Assembly: GCA_018813765.1 (NCBI GenBank)
Contig: JAHJBC010000002.1
Location: 1-64,000, forward strand
Source: Gammaproteobacteria bacterium
GTDB lineage: Bacteria > Pseudomonadota > Gammaproteobacteria > Burkholderiales > Gallionellaceae
DNA length: 64,000 bases
Direction: 5' to 3'
Shown: in pieces, positions 8,543 to 17,181 of the stretch
How positions within the stretch are numbered: the stretch's first letter is position 1
How the letters are laid out: every line of letters begins with the position of its first letter
Notes under the pieces: model-generated
The model's database searches: none
Seen by the model: the letters and a program-made list of their open reading frames with translations, nothing else
Told to the model about the DNA's origin: nothing
Program-made: the position numbers and the translations under genes

Positions 8543-8729
8543 TGATGAAAGCTGCAAATACTAAATGGTGCTCAGTACTAACTCTCCAGACCACGCGGCG
8601 CGCGATGCCATGCCTTGCGCAGAATAGCGACAGGCAGGGCTCGGTTGCGGCGAATGGTCATCAGGGAATTCATGGTCCGGATTATCTGGGCGAAGTCATG
8701 CAGTGTCAACGTTATTGATGGAATCGATG

Positions 8730-9800
8730 TTATTGCGCATCCGCCAGCTTGAGTCGGCGATTCCGCACACCTTCGGCCAGCATGTCGAGCGAGCGCACGG
8801 TGTCTTCCCAGCCGATGCAGGCATCGGTAATCGACACGCCCTTCTCCAGCGGCTTGCCGGTGACCAGATCCTGCCGACCTTCCTTGAGGTGCGACTCGAT
8901 CATGACCCCGAAGATGCGCTCTTCGCCGTTCGCCAACTGGGTGGCGCAGTCCTGTGCCACTTCCATCTGGCGCTTGTATTCCTTGCGGCTGTTGGCGTGC
9001 GAGAAGTCGATCATCACCCGCGCGGCAAGACCGGCGTTTGCCAGCTCCTTGCAGATTGCATCGACAGAGGCCGCGTCGTAGTTGGGCTGCTTGCCGCCGC
9101 GCAGGATGACATGGCAATCCTCGTTGCCGTTGGTGGAGACGATGGCCGAGTGTCCCGCCTTGGTGACGGACAGGAAATGGTGCGGGCTGGCGGCCGCCTT
9201 GATCGCGTCCACCGCGATGCGGATGTTGCCGTCGGTGCCATTCTTGAAACCGATGGGGCAGGAGATGCCCGAAGCCAGTTCGCGGTGAACCTGCGACTCG
9301 GTGGTGCGCGCGCCGATGGCGCCCCACGAGATCAGGTCGGCGGTGTATTGCGGTGTGATCACATCCAGGAACTCGGTCGCGCAGGGCAAGCCGGATTCGT
9401 TGATCTCCCACAGCAGCTTGCGCGCCAGGCGCAGGCCTTCGTTGATCTTGAAGCTGCCGTCGAGATGCGGGTCGTTGATCATCCCCTTCCAGCCGACGGT
9501 GGTGCGCGGCTTCTCGAAATACACGCGCATCAGGATCAGCAGGTCGTTACCCAGTCGTACGGCTTCCGACTTGAGTTTGCGCGAATACTCCATCGCCAGA
9601 TCGAAATCGTGGATCGAGCACGGGCCGACCACCACGACCAACCTGTCGTCGGCGCCATGCAGGATGCGGTGGATCGCGCTGCGTGCGTTATAGGTGGTTT
9701 CGGCCGCCTGCTCGGTGACCGGGAACTCGCGCAACAGATGGCTGGGAGGGGTGAGTTCCTTGATTTCCTTGATACGAACGTCGTCGACGATGTGCTTCAT
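8730..9800 (-). CDS. aroG: 3-deoxy-7-phosphoheptulonate synthase, class I
   Basis: This 356-residue enzyme condenses phosphoenolpyruvate and erythrose 4-phosphate, the first step of the shikimate pathway. It matches the type I AroF/G/H family: VGPCSIHD with the metal cysteine, MRVYFEKPRTT, GARTTESQ, and the C-terminal DFSHANS and ACIGWEDT segments. Length is normal (about 350). The ATG at 9800 is chosen over an upstream in-frame TTG. Which aromatic amino acid inhibits it cannot be judged safely, so aroG rather than aroF or aroH is only a conventional label. Confidence 0.93.
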   Translation of the reverse strand: MKHIVDDVRIKEIKELTPPSHLLREFPVTEQAAETTYNARSAIHRILHGADDRLVVVVGPCSIHDFDLAMEYSRKLKSEAVRLGNDLLILMRVYFEKPRTTVGWKGMINDPHLDGSFKINEGLRLARKLLWEINESGLPCATEFLDVITPQYTADLISWGAIGARTTESQVHRELASGISCPIGFKNGTDGNIRIAVDAIKAAASPHHFLSVTKAGHSAIVSTNGNEDCHVILRGGKQPNYDAASVDAICKELANAGLAARVMIDFSHANSRKEYKRQMEVAQDCATQLANGEERIFGVMIESHLKEGRQDLVTGKPLEKGVSITDACIGWEDTVRSLDMLAEGVRNRRLKLADAQ

Positions 9801-9905
9801 GATCAATACTCTGCTAGTTGAATTGGGAGGGCAAAAAAAACAAGGTCGCCATTATGGCTGCTCCGGCGCGAAAATGGGCATCAAGGATAAAAAATACCTT
9901 TCCTT

Positions 9906-11687
9906 TTACCTTGAGCAGGCATCGACATTGATCTGTAGCCACCACTCCAGCAACGCCAGATGCCACAGCTTGCTGCCTTGGATGCGCGTCAGATGCGCCT
10001 CCGGATCGGCCAGCAGTTTCTCCACATACTCGCGCCGGTACAGGCCGCGCTTGCGGCAAGCATCCGAATTGAGCAGCTCGCGCATCTTCTCCAGGAATTC
10101 GCCGCGCACATATTTCAACGCGGGCACCGGAAAATATCCCTTGGGCCGGTCGATCACCGCATCGGGAATAATGCCGCGCGCCACCGCCTTGAGCGGGAAC
10201 TTGCCGCCTTCCTTGAGCTTGAGCGAGGGCGGCATGCGTGCCGCGAGTTCCACCAGTTCGTGGTCGAGGAAAGGCACGCGCGCCTCCAGCCCCCAGGCCA
10301 TGGTCATGTTATCCACGCGTTTCACCGGATCGTCCACCATCAGCGCAGTCACGTCGAGGCGAAACACCTCGTCGAGGAACTCTCCCGCTTGCGGCTGTGT
10401 GAGTTCGCCATTTACCCACTCCGAAGTCACGTCGGGCACGGCATAGGCATCCGTCATCATCGCCAGGTATTCGGCGTGGTCGCGGTCAAAGTAGTGCTGC
10501 GAGAAGCGCGCCAGTGGCGAGCCATTGGCCGCGTCCATGCGCGGATACCAGAAATAGCCGCCGAACACCTCGTCCGCGCCCTGCCCGGCCAGCACCACCT
10601 TCACCTCGTCAGCCACCTTCTCGCTCAACAGATAAAAAGCAGTCACGTCGTAGCTCGGCATCGGCTCGCTCATCTGTGCGATGGCTGCCGGGAGCGTCTC
10701 CAGCACCGCGCTGTTGGGCAAGGCGAACTTGTGGTGACGGGTATTAAAGTGTTTTGCGACTAGGTCGGAATACTCGAACTCGTGCCCCGGCTCGCCCGCC
10801 ACCTCCTCGAAACCGATGGAGAAGGTGTTGAGGTTCTCCACATGGTCGGCCAGCAATCCGACCAGCAGACTCGAATCCAGCCCGCCAGAGAGCAATATGC
10901 CCACCGGCACATCGGAGGCGAGGCGATGCCGCTCCACCGCGCGCGTCAACACGGCGCGCGTCGCAGCCAGCCACTCCTGTTCAGACAGTTCATGTTGAGG
11001 GCGCGTCGCATCCAGCAACCAGTAGCGTTGCAATTTCACCTCGCCAGCAGCGGCAAAGGTCATGGTGTGGGCAGGTGGCAACTTCTTCACTCCGCGCAGG
11101 AGGGTGCGCGGTGCGGGCACGACGCTGTGCAGGGTGAAGTGGTGATGCAGGGCGACCGGATCGATGCTGCTATCCACCCCACCTGCCGCGAGCAAGGCTT
11201 GCAGCGTGGAGGCGAAACGCAGACGTACGCCGTCCAACGCGTAATACAGCGGCTTGATGCCGAGGCGGTCGCGCGCGAGGAACAGCGACTTGTCGCGCAT
11301 GTCCCACACGGCGAAGGCGAACATGCCGAAGAAGCGCTGCACGCACTTTTCTCCCCAAGCGTGGTAAGCCTTGAGAATGACCTCGCTATCACCCTCGGAG
11401 AAGAAGTCGTAGCCCATCTCCAGCAGTTCGGCGCGCAGCTCCTTGTAGTTGTAGATGGTGCCGTTGAACACCAGCGCCAGTTTGAGCTCGTCGTCCACCA
11501 TGGGCTGGTCGGAATGCGCGGAGAGGTCGATGATGGACAAGCGCCGATGGCCGAACGCGAGCACGCCGCCGTCAAAGAATCCCTCGTGGTCCGGCCCGCG
11601 CCGCGCCAGTTTCGCCGTCATGCGTTTCAATGCCTCCATATCGGGCACAGACTTGTCGAAACGCAACTCACCACAGATACCGCACAT
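9906..11687 (-). CDS. asnO: Asparagine-synthase-like amidotransferase, probably N-acetylglutaminylglutamine amidotransferase
   Basis: The 593-residue protein has an N-terminal class II glutaminase domain and a C-terminal asparagine-synthase domain with the ATP-pyrophosphatase loop LLSGGLDSSL. Catalytic Cys must be residue 2 after the start methionine, which fixes the start at the ATG-TGC at 11687; GGAG lies 6 nt upstream. Phrases such as GDSEVILKAYHAWGE, TLLRGVKKLPPA and the YFPVPALKYV region resemble the N-acetylglutaminylglutamine amidotransferase subgroup, which makes the osmolyte NAGGN amide. The usual partner, a GNAT/ATP-grasp synthetase, is not adjacent, so this subgroup call is moderate and plain AsnB remains possible. 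Confidence 0.75.
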   Translation of the reverse strand: MCGICGELRFDKSVPDMEALKRMTAKLARRGPDHEGFFDGGVLAFGHRRLSIIDLSAHSDQPMVDDELKLALVFNGTIYNYKELRAELLEMGYDFFSEGDSEVILKAYHAWGEKCVQRFFGMFAFAVWDMRDKSLFLARDRLGIKPLYYALDGVRLRFASTLQALLAAGGVDSSIDPVALHHHFTLHSVVPAPRTLLRGVKKLPPAHTMTFAAAGEVKLQRYWLLDATRPQHELSEQEWLAATRAVLTRAVERHRLASDVPVGILLSGGLDSSLLVGLLADHVENLNTFSIGFEEVAGEPGHEFEYSDLVAKHFNTRHHKFALPNSAVLETLPAAIAQMSEPMPSYDVTAFYLLSEKVADEVKVVLAGQGADEVFGGYFWYPRMDAANGSPLARFSQHYFDRDHAEYLAMMTDAYAVPDVTSEWVNGELTQPQAGEFLDEVFRLDVTALMVDDPVKRVDNMTMAWGLEARVPFLDHELVELAARMPPSLKLKEGGKFPLKAVARGIIPDAVIDRPKGYFPVPALKYVRGEFLEKMRELLNSDACRKRGLYRREYVEKLLADPEAHLTRIQGSKLWHLALLEWWLQINVDACSR

Positions 11688-11750
11688 ACCATGCTCCACA
11701 AATAGTTTGTCGGATTATCGCCCAGCTCGGGACTTCCTCTCCATCTGTTT

Positions 11751-11851
11751 GTCCACGAAAAACACGAAAGGCACGAAATAAGGCAATCTTGTCATTGAGT
11801 GAGGCATATCAGATTTTGATTTTGTTCGTGCCTTTCGTGTTTTTCGTGGAC
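11751..11851. repeat. 27-bp perfect inverted repeat with 47-bp spacer
   Basis: Bases 11751-11777 and 11825-11851 are perfect reverse complements built on CACGAAAAACACGAAAGG. The element sits between the divergent amidotransferase and MFS genes, so it is not placed where a terminator is needed. The sequence type (TTCGTGCCTTTCGTG) is a widely scattered bacterial repeat. No coding potential is seen. Confidence 0.85.
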
Positions 11852-11880
11852 GATGGTTTTTGCCTGCTAAAATCGCGCCG

Positions 11881-13116
11881 ATGCAAACCACACTCACCCC
11901 GCAGCGCGAAAGGTATTTCCTCTTCACGCTTGCGGCTATCCAGTTCAGCCACATCCTCGATTTCATGATCATGATGCCGCTGGGGCCCATCCTGATGACC
12001 GAATTCGGCATCGGCACGCACGAGTTCGGCCTGCTGGTGGCTTCCTACAGTTTCAGCGCCGCTTTCTCGGGGCTGCTCGCCTCCACCTTCATCGACCGCT
12101 TCGAGCGCAAGCGTCTGGCGCTCGTCATGTTCGGCCTGTTCGGCATTGCCACGCTGGCCTGCGGTCTCGCCCCCGGTTACGTCACGTTGCTGATCGCACG
12201 CGGACTGGCGGGCGCATTCGGCGGCGTACTCGGTGCACTGGTGCAGACCATGGTGGGCGACGTCATTCCGTTCGCGCGCCGCGCGCGCGCCAGCGGCATC
12301 GTCGCCACCGCCTTCTCCATCTCCACCGTGGCGGGCGTACCGCTGTCGCTGTGGCTGGCCAACCACCTGCAATGGCGCGCGCCGTTCGTGTTCATCGCCG
12401 CGCTGGTCGTCGCGTTCATATTCGTGGGTTACCGTTTCCTGCCGGAACTGCGCCACCACATCAGCAGCGAGAAACGTGCGCATCCTTTCTCCGCCATGTT
12501 CGAGGTGCTGCGCGATCCCAACCACCTGCGCGCGCTGCTCTTTTCTTCGCTCATCATCTTCTCCGGTTTTACCGTCATCCCCTACATCACGGTATATGCC
12601 GTATACAACGTCGGCATCGCGCAGGCCGACATCCCGCTGATCTACCTGGCCGGCGGCGCTGCCACGCTGTTCACCGCGCGCCTGATCGGTCACTGGGCCG
12701 ACAAGCATGGCAAGATGGAGGTCTATCGCATCGTCGCACTCGCCGCCATGGTGCCGCTCATCGTCGTCACCCACATTGGCGCGGCACCCTTGTGGCTATG
12801 GCTGGTCTGCACCACCATATTCTTCATTCTGGTCTCCGGCCGCTTCATCCCGGCGATGGCAGTCATCACCTCGGCAGCGCGCCCGCACCTGCGCGGCACC
12901 TTCATGTCGCTCAACGGCACCATGCAATCGCTTGCCATGGGACTGGCGACCACGCTGGCCGGCTTCGTCATCACCCAGGACAGTGCGGGGAATATCGTCG
13001 GCTATGAATCGGTGGGTTATATCGCCGTCACCGCCAACCTGATCGCGATCTGGTTCGTCGCGCGCATCAGGATGCACGACCAGCATCCCAACCTGCCGGA
13101 CGTGGTGCCCAAATGA
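11881..13116 (+). CDS. MFS transporter, AraJ/sugar-efflux-like
   Basis: The 411-residue protein has twelve predicted membrane segments and the MFS pattern with a soluble central loop around residue 190. The N-terminal half carries SFSAAFSGLLAS and FIDRFERKR (the loop 2-3 motif), resembling the drug/arabinose efflux branch. The substrate is unknown. The start chosen is the ATG at 11881; no clear ribosome site precedes it, and seven in-frame upstream residues are less plausible. The stop overlaps the rsuA start (ATGA), so the two genes are coupled. Confidence 0.85.
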   Translation: MQTTLTPQRERYFLFTLAAIQFSHILDFMIMMPLGPILMTEFGIGTHEFGLLVASYSFSAAFSGLLASTFIDRFERKRLALVMFGLFGIATLACGLAPGYVTLLIARGLAGAFGGVLGALVQTMVGDVIPFARRARASGIVATAFSISTVAGVPLSLWLANHLQWRAPFVFIAALVVAFIFVGYRFLPELRHHISSEKRAHPFSAMFEVLRDPNHLRALLFSSLIIFSGFTVIPYITVYAVYNVGIAQADIPLIYLAGGAATLFTARLIGHWADKHGKMEVYRIVALAAMVPLIVVTHIGAAPLWLWLVCTTIFFILVSGRFIPAMAVITSAARPHLRGTFMSLNGTMQSLAMGLATTLAGFVITQDSAGNIVGYESVGYIAVTANLIAIWFVARIRMHDQHPNLPDVVPK

Positions 13117-13832
13117 GCAAGCTGGCACTGGATCGCATCCTGCAATCGCAGGGCTTCGGCACACGCAAATGGTGCCAGCACCTGATAGCGGACGGCGAAG
13201 TGGACATCGCCGGCGAGACCGTCACCGACAGCCGCACCATCTTCGAGACCGACGGATTCGAATTCAGGGTCTATGGCGAGCCGTGGACATTTCGCGAACA
13301 CATCTACATCGTGCTGAACAAACCCGCCGACTATGAATGCTCGCGCAAACCCAGCCATCATCCCGGCGTGCTCTCGTTGTTGCCGGAACAGTTTTCCCTG
13401 CGCGACGTGCAGCCGGTAGGCCGTCTGGACCACGACACCACCGGCCTGCTGCTGATGTCGGACGACGGCGCCTTCATCCACGCGCAATCCTCGCCCAAGC
13501 GCCATGTACCCAAGATTTACGCCGCCACCACGCACGACCCGGTGACGCCGAAGCTGATCGAACATCTGCTGGCCGGGGTGAAGCTGCACGACGAGCCGAC
13601 CCCACTCTCCGCCGTCGTCTGCGAGATGCTCGATACGCATACCCTCAAGATCGTGCTGGAACAGGGCAAATACCATCAGGTGAAGCGCATGCTGGCTGCC
13701 GCCGGCAACCACTGCACAGCCCTGCGCCGCACCGGGATCGGGGGATTGCACCTCGATGCTCTCGAATTGAAGGAAGGCGAATGGCGCTACCTGGATGACG
13801 TACAACTGGGACTGCTTGCCGGAACCCCTTGA
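13113..13832 (+). CDS. rsuA: 16S rRNA pseudouridine synthase RsuA
   Basis: The 239-residue protein has an N-terminal S4-type RNA-binding region (LDRILQSQGFGTRK) and the catalytic motif GRLDHDTTG with D106 as the expected nucleophile. RsuA converts U516 of 16S rRNA to pseudouridine. The sibling RluB/E/F group shares the fold; length and the CHxI-free S4 domain fit RsuA best. It overlaps the end of the MFS gene by 4 nt, an arrangement with no obvious functional logic. Confidence 0.88.
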   Translation: MSKLALDRILQSQGFGTRKWCQHLIADGEVDIAGETVTDSRTIFETDGFEFRVYGEPWTFREHIYIVLNKPADYECSRKPSHHPGVLSLLPEQFSLRDVQPVGRLDHDTTGLLLMSDDGAFIHAQSSPKRHVPKIYAATTHDPVTPKLIEHLLAGVKLHDEPTPLSAVVCEMLDTHTLKIVLEQGKYHQVKRMLAAAGNHCTALRRTGIGGLHLDALELKEGEWRYLDDVQLGLLAGTP

Positions 13833-13911
13833 TTCCCCAAACTACCGATTGAACATGGCCCTGCGGAAGCGTATGATTTCCGTACGCAGTCGAGTTGGAG
13901 GATTTTCAACT

Positions 13912-14316
13912 ATGACCATCGAAACAGCCACATCAGCCGTTGCCAGTGGCATCCAGCAACAGCTCCAGTCCCAGCAGGCACAACGTGCAGCCGATCGCGC
14001 AGCGCAGGAAGCGAACGCATTGCAATCGCGTGCACGCGAGGCGCGTACTGTTGCCAGCCGGGCTCAGCAGACCGCACGTACGCTTGAAGTCAACGCCAGC
14101 CAGGCACAGCAGCGAGCCGAGCAAATCAGCATGAGCCTGCGCACCGCCAGCACGGTGGAAGACACCAACGCCAGTCTGGAATCGCTCTATACCAACCTGC
14201 CGCAGATCGTGGCAAAACCTGCGCAGGCTGCCGAAGCGACGACAAGCACCACAACAACGGCCGCAGCAACTTCGGGCAGCGCTTCCATCGGCACCGTCAT
14301 CGACGTCACTGCCTGA
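13912..14316 (+). CDS. Alanine/glutamine-rich coiled-coil protein
   Basis: The product has 134 residues. Residues 15-95 are rich in Ala, Gln, Arg and Glu with heptad-like spacing and should form a long helix or coiled coil. The C-terminus is a Thr/Ala/Ser low-complexity tail (TTSTTTTAAATSG). There is no signal peptide or membrane segment. GGAGG lies 10 nt before the ATG at 13912, which decides the start over in-frame upstream codons. Function unknown; a MITE-like element and a terminator follow. Confidence 0.6.
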   Translation: MTIETATSAVASGIQQQLQSQQAQRAADRAAQEANALQSRAREARTVASRAQQTARTLEVNASQAQQRAEQISMSLRTASTVEDTNASLESLYTNLPQIVAKPAQAAEATTSTTTTAAATSGSASIGTVIDVTA

Positions 14317-14338
14317 GCGACGCAACATGAGACTAAAG

Positions 14339-14477
14339 GGCGCCTCTAATAATTCAAAGTTCTAAGCAAGACAAGGCGCGAACATAAAATTGCGACGCAG
14401 CATATAGAGAATATGTAAGGAGTAATTTTTTGTGAGCAACGCAGTATTGCGACGAAATTTGGATTATTAGAGGTGCC
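14339..14477. repeat. MITE-like element, 139 bp
   Basis: The element has 20-base terminal inverted repeats matching at 18 positions: GGCGCCTCTAATAATTCAAA on the left, and its near-complement on the right. The AT-richer interior contains further partial symmetry (ATTGCGACGCAG against AGCAACGCAGTATTGCGACG). No open reading frame is present. This is the structure of a non-autonomous miniature inverted-repeat element; no matching transposase lies in the window and no clear target duplication was identified. Confidence 0.75.
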
Positions 14478-14480
14478 ATT

Positions 14481-14508
14481 AAAAAGGCGACCCTCAGGTC
14501 GCCTTTTT
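14481..14508. terminator. Bidirectional terminator, GGCGACC stem
   Basis: AAAAAGGCGACC and GGTCGCCTTTTT flank a 4-base loop. The A run and T run allow use in both directions, fitting its place between the convergent coiled-coil and djlA genes. Related stems occur at 35152, 40127 and 43895. Confidence 0.9.
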
Positions 14509-14525
14509 GTTCGCCTTCAGCGCGC

Positions 14526-15353
14526 TCACATATTGCGGTGTTTCTTCACCAGGTCGTAGGCGAGCTGGATCTCTTTGGCCTGCTCGGTCGCCATTTTGAT
14601 CATGTCTTCCGGCACGCCCTGCCCCATCAATTTGTCAGGATGATACTGGCTCATCAGCTTGCGCCATGCGCGCTTCACCTCGGCATCCGTACTGTCCTTG
14701 GTCACGCCCAGCGCCTTGTAGGCATCGTCCAGCGCCGCGGCCGGATCGGCCTGCTGCCCGCCGAAGTGCGACTGGTTCAGCACCATATTCAGCAGGTGTT
14801 TGAACGCCTCCGGGCCGTAACCCAGTCGTCCCGCCATTGCAGTCAGCAGTTCGTCTTCCGCCGGATGGAAATGACCGTCGGCATGCGCCATCACGATCAG
14901 GTATACCAGCAACATATCTTTCAGGTTGCGGGTATGGCCGCACACCGCATTGAAGCGCATCAGCACCGGCTCGATATCGAACGCCGGATCGCTGCCTTTC
15001 CTGAACCACGAGATGGCGAGTTGGCGATGTTCCGCCGTCATGCCCAGCTTTTGCATGAACTCCTCGGCATGCGCGATCTCCTCCTCGGACACGCGCCCGT
15101 CCGCCTTCGCCAGCTTGCCCATGGCGATGAACACCGTCTCCAGGAACACCGCCTGGCGCACCGCATGCTGCATGGGGTTCAGCGCACCCTCGCCCAGCGC
15201 CCTGACGCGGTCGATCACCGAGCCGACGATCAGGCCGAGCAACACACCCCACCATCCGAAGAAGTAATAACCCGCTGCAATACCGATGAGCTTGAACAAG
15301 ATGACTCCTGATGTTCCGAAAAATGCGAATGCGCGCATTATACCTTTGTCCAT
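14526..15353 (-). CDS. djlA: Co-chaperone DjlA
   Basis: The 275-residue protein has an N-terminal glycine-rich membrane segment (VILFKLIGIAAGYYFFGWWG), a central TerB-like helical domain (KADGRVSEEEIAHAEEF and AHADGHFHPAEDELL), and a C-terminal J domain with the HPD tripeptide in SQYHPDKLM. This order is that of DjlA, a membrane-anchored DnaK partner. The start at 15353 is favoured by GGAG 6 nt upstream; a second ATG five codons later is also plausible. It diverges from the reductase gene. Confidence 0.9.
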   Translation of the reverse strand: MDKGIMRAFAFFGTSGVILFKLIGIAAGYYFFGWWGVLLGLIVGSVIDRVRALGEGALNPMQHAVRQAVFLETVFIAMGKLAKADGRVSEEEIAHAEEFMQKLGMTAEHRQLAISWFRKGSDPAFDIEPVLMRFNAVCGHTRNLKDMLLVYLIVMAHADGHFHPAEDELLTAMAGRLGYGPEAFKHLLNMVLNQSHFGGQQADPAAALDDAYKALGVTKDSTDAEVKRAWRKLMSQYHPDKLMGQGVPEDMIKMATEQAKEIQLAYDLVKKHRNM

Positions 15354-15479
15354 GACCTGCTCCGCCGGATGGGAATTCCACCTTCGAACTGTGCGAGAAT
15401 CGCAACTGTCAGTAACGCCCGTTTCGCCGCCGCGCGAAGCGGACGAACATGCCACCGTCATGCGCACAAGGAGGGAAAA

Positions 15480-16337
15480 ATGAGCCATCCAGTCACCGCA
15501 ACACCAGGCAACACACCGATCCTGACCGCCCAGTTGCTGAGCTCAGAGCGCATCACCCCGGCCACATCCCGCGAAGAAGTCTTGCAACTGGTGTTCCACA
15601 CCGACGATCCCGGCTTCGCGCCCGATGCCGGCAGTTGCATCCGCGTGCTTGCCCCCGGCGAATATGGCAACCGCTATCACCCGCGCCTGTATTCGCTGGC
15701 CGATCTCGAACGCACTTCCGGCGGGACCAGGTTCTCGCTGTGCGTGCGTCGCTGTTATTTCATCGACGAGGTCAACGGCGAGCAGTACCGCGGCGTCGCC
15801 TCCAACTACCTGTGCGACCTCAAGCCGGGCAGCAGCATCGAATTCTCCGGCCCGGTCGATTACCCCTTTGCCATCCCGAACGCCCCCGCGACCGACCTGT
15901 TGATGATAGGCATGGGAACGGGCATCGCCCCGTTCCGCTCGCTGATCCGCCAGATCTATGAGAAACACGGCGGATGGAAAGGCAAGGTACGTCTGTTCCA
16001 CGGTGCGCGTACCGGGCTGGAGTTGCTGTACCACAATGACATCAACAACGACCTGGCCAACTATTACGACCAGCCCACCTTCAAGGCCTTCCAGGCAGTG
16101 AGTCCGCGCCCGGCCTTCGATGCGCCCGCCGCCATCGACCAGTCGCTGCAACAGAACGCCGCCGAAGTGTGGCAGATCGTCAACTCGCCCGGCAGCCGCG
16201 TCTATGTGGCAGGCTTGAAACCCATGCTGGAACTGATCGACAAAGCGATGATCGGCATCGCCGGTTCGGCCGAGGCCTGGCAAGCCAAAAAGAAGGAGCT
16301 CGACGATTCAGGCCGCTGGCTGGAGATGCTTTATTAA
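15480..16337 (+). CDS. Ferredoxin-NADP+ reductase family flavoprotein
   Basis: The 285-residue protein has the FAD-binding RLYSLA motif (residues 62-67 region), a NADP-binding glycine motif MIGMGTGIAPFRSLI and a terminal aromatic residue, LEMLY, as in plant-type ferredoxin-NADP reductases. It should pass electrons between NADP(H) and ferredoxin or flavodoxin. AGGAGGG lies 5 nt before the ATG at 15480, a strong site. Its stop region overlaps the likely start of the following outer-membrane protein gene. Confidence 0.85.
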   Translation: MSHPVTATPGNTPILTAQLLSSERITPATSREEVLQLVFHTDDPGFAPDAGSCIRVLAPGEYGNRYHPRLYSLADLERTSGGTRFSLCVRRCYFIDEVNGEQYRGVASNYLCDLKPGSSIEFSGPVDYPFAIPNAPATDLLMIGMGTGIAPFRSLIRQIYEKHGGWKGKVRLFHGARTGLELLYHNDINNDLANYYDQPTFKAFQAVSPRPAFDAPAAIDQSLQQNAAEVWQIVNSPGSRVYVAGLKPMLELIDKAMIGIAGSAEAWQAKKKELDDSGRWLEMLY

Positions 16338-16992
16338 ACTGCGCGCGACATTCGCAGCCACCGCGATCATCGCCGCACTTTCGTGCGGCGCTCATGCCGA
16401 TGCCTTCGACACGCCGTTCGAGACGGCACGTTCGGTCGACCGCGACAGCGGCTTCCACTTCGTGGTGCGCGCCGGCATCACAGCCGGCGGCGATACCATC
16501 ACCGGTTACACCATGTCCAATAGCATGGAACGGGAGATCACTGCGGGCGGCCTCGAACAGTACGGGCTGGGCACGCGCTTCCAGTTCGGAGACTTGCCGC
16601 TCTCGCTCGAACTCGGCATCAACTACCAGTTCGATCACGATTACAACGAGAACGACAAAGCCTCGTTCCGCCGCTTCCCGCTCGAAGGCATCGTCTACAT
16701 CAACCTGCCGGGCAACTTCCGCATCGGCGGCGGCGCGCGCCATGTCTATTCCGCAACAGCGACCTCCACCATAAGCGGCACGTCTGAAAGGATCGGTTTC
16801 CACAACACGCGCGGCAGCATCGTCGAGATCGGCTATCACGTCGCCCCCTACGGCTGGGTCGCATTGCGCTACGTGCGCGAGGACTATCTGGTCGAAAGCT
16901 ACAGCACAACTTCGACCACCGCCCAACCCGTCCCGATCGGCACCATTTACGACGGCTCGCACATCGGCGTATTCCTCGTCTTCGAAAACTGA
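16333..16992 (+). CDS. Outer-membrane beta-barrel-like protein with a probable ATT start
   Basis: The first usual start codon in this frame is a GTG at 16462, but the frame is open further upstream and there encodes a convincing signal peptide (KLRATFAATAIIAALSCGAHA). GGAG lies 7 nt before an ATT codon at 16333, overlapping the end of the reductase gene; a CTG at 16339 is the alternative. The mature part shows alternating strand patterns (GLGTRFQFG, LSLELGINYQF, FRIGGGARHVY, WVALRYVRE) and ends GVFLVFEN, typical of a small eight-strand barrel. Function unknown. Confidence 0.65.
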   Translation: MKLRATFAATAIIAALSCGAHADAFDTPFETARSVDRDSGFHFVVRAGITAGGDTITGYTMSNSMEREITAGGLEQYGLGTRFQFGDLPLSLELGINYQFDHDYNENDKASFRRFPLEGIVYINLPGNFRIGGGARHVYSATATSTISGTSERIGFHNTRGSIVEIGYHVAPYGWVALRYVREDYLVESYSTTSTTAQPVPIGTIYDGSHIGVFLVFEN

Positions 16993-17036
16993 GCCCCCTC
17001 GTCCTTACTGGCAGCATGGTGATGCCCGTCACTGCA

Positions 17037-17181
17037 TTGACATCAGCGTGCGTGCTCACCTAAAGTTCGCAACCGATACAGTATCGACACGCACATCGCT
17101 CCGCATGCACAGAGCGAGGCACGCTGCGATATCCCCTGAACAAAAATAAGCGAGGGGAAGCGACAACAAGGGGGGAGCCAC
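17037..17181 (+). promoter_or_regulatory. Promoter and leader A, homologous to leader B at 20430
   Basis: TTGACA (17037-17042) and TAAAGT (17061-17066) form a promoter-like pair with an 18-base spacer. Downstream blocks GCACATCGC, CGCATGCAC, GCGAGGC, GAACA and GGGGAAG follow in the same order and nearly the same spacing as in the leader before the DUF3857 gene. Conserved transcribed blocks suggest either a shared regulator site or a structured RNA. No known riboswitch consensus was recognised; it does not fit the c-di-GMP-I core. Confidence 0.5.

Noticed and set aside
17061-17090. FliA-type (sigma-28) promoter
   Set aside because: TAAAGTTC resembles the sigma-28 -35 element, but no GCCGATAA-like -10 occurs at the required 11-12 base spacing in either leader; the TTGACA/TAAAGT reading fits both copies better.
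17091-17181. c-di-GMP-I (GEMM) riboswitch
   Set aside because: GCACAGAGCGAGGC loosely recalls the GEMM core, but the invariant GCAAA-type segments and tetraloop receptor hairpins are not present.
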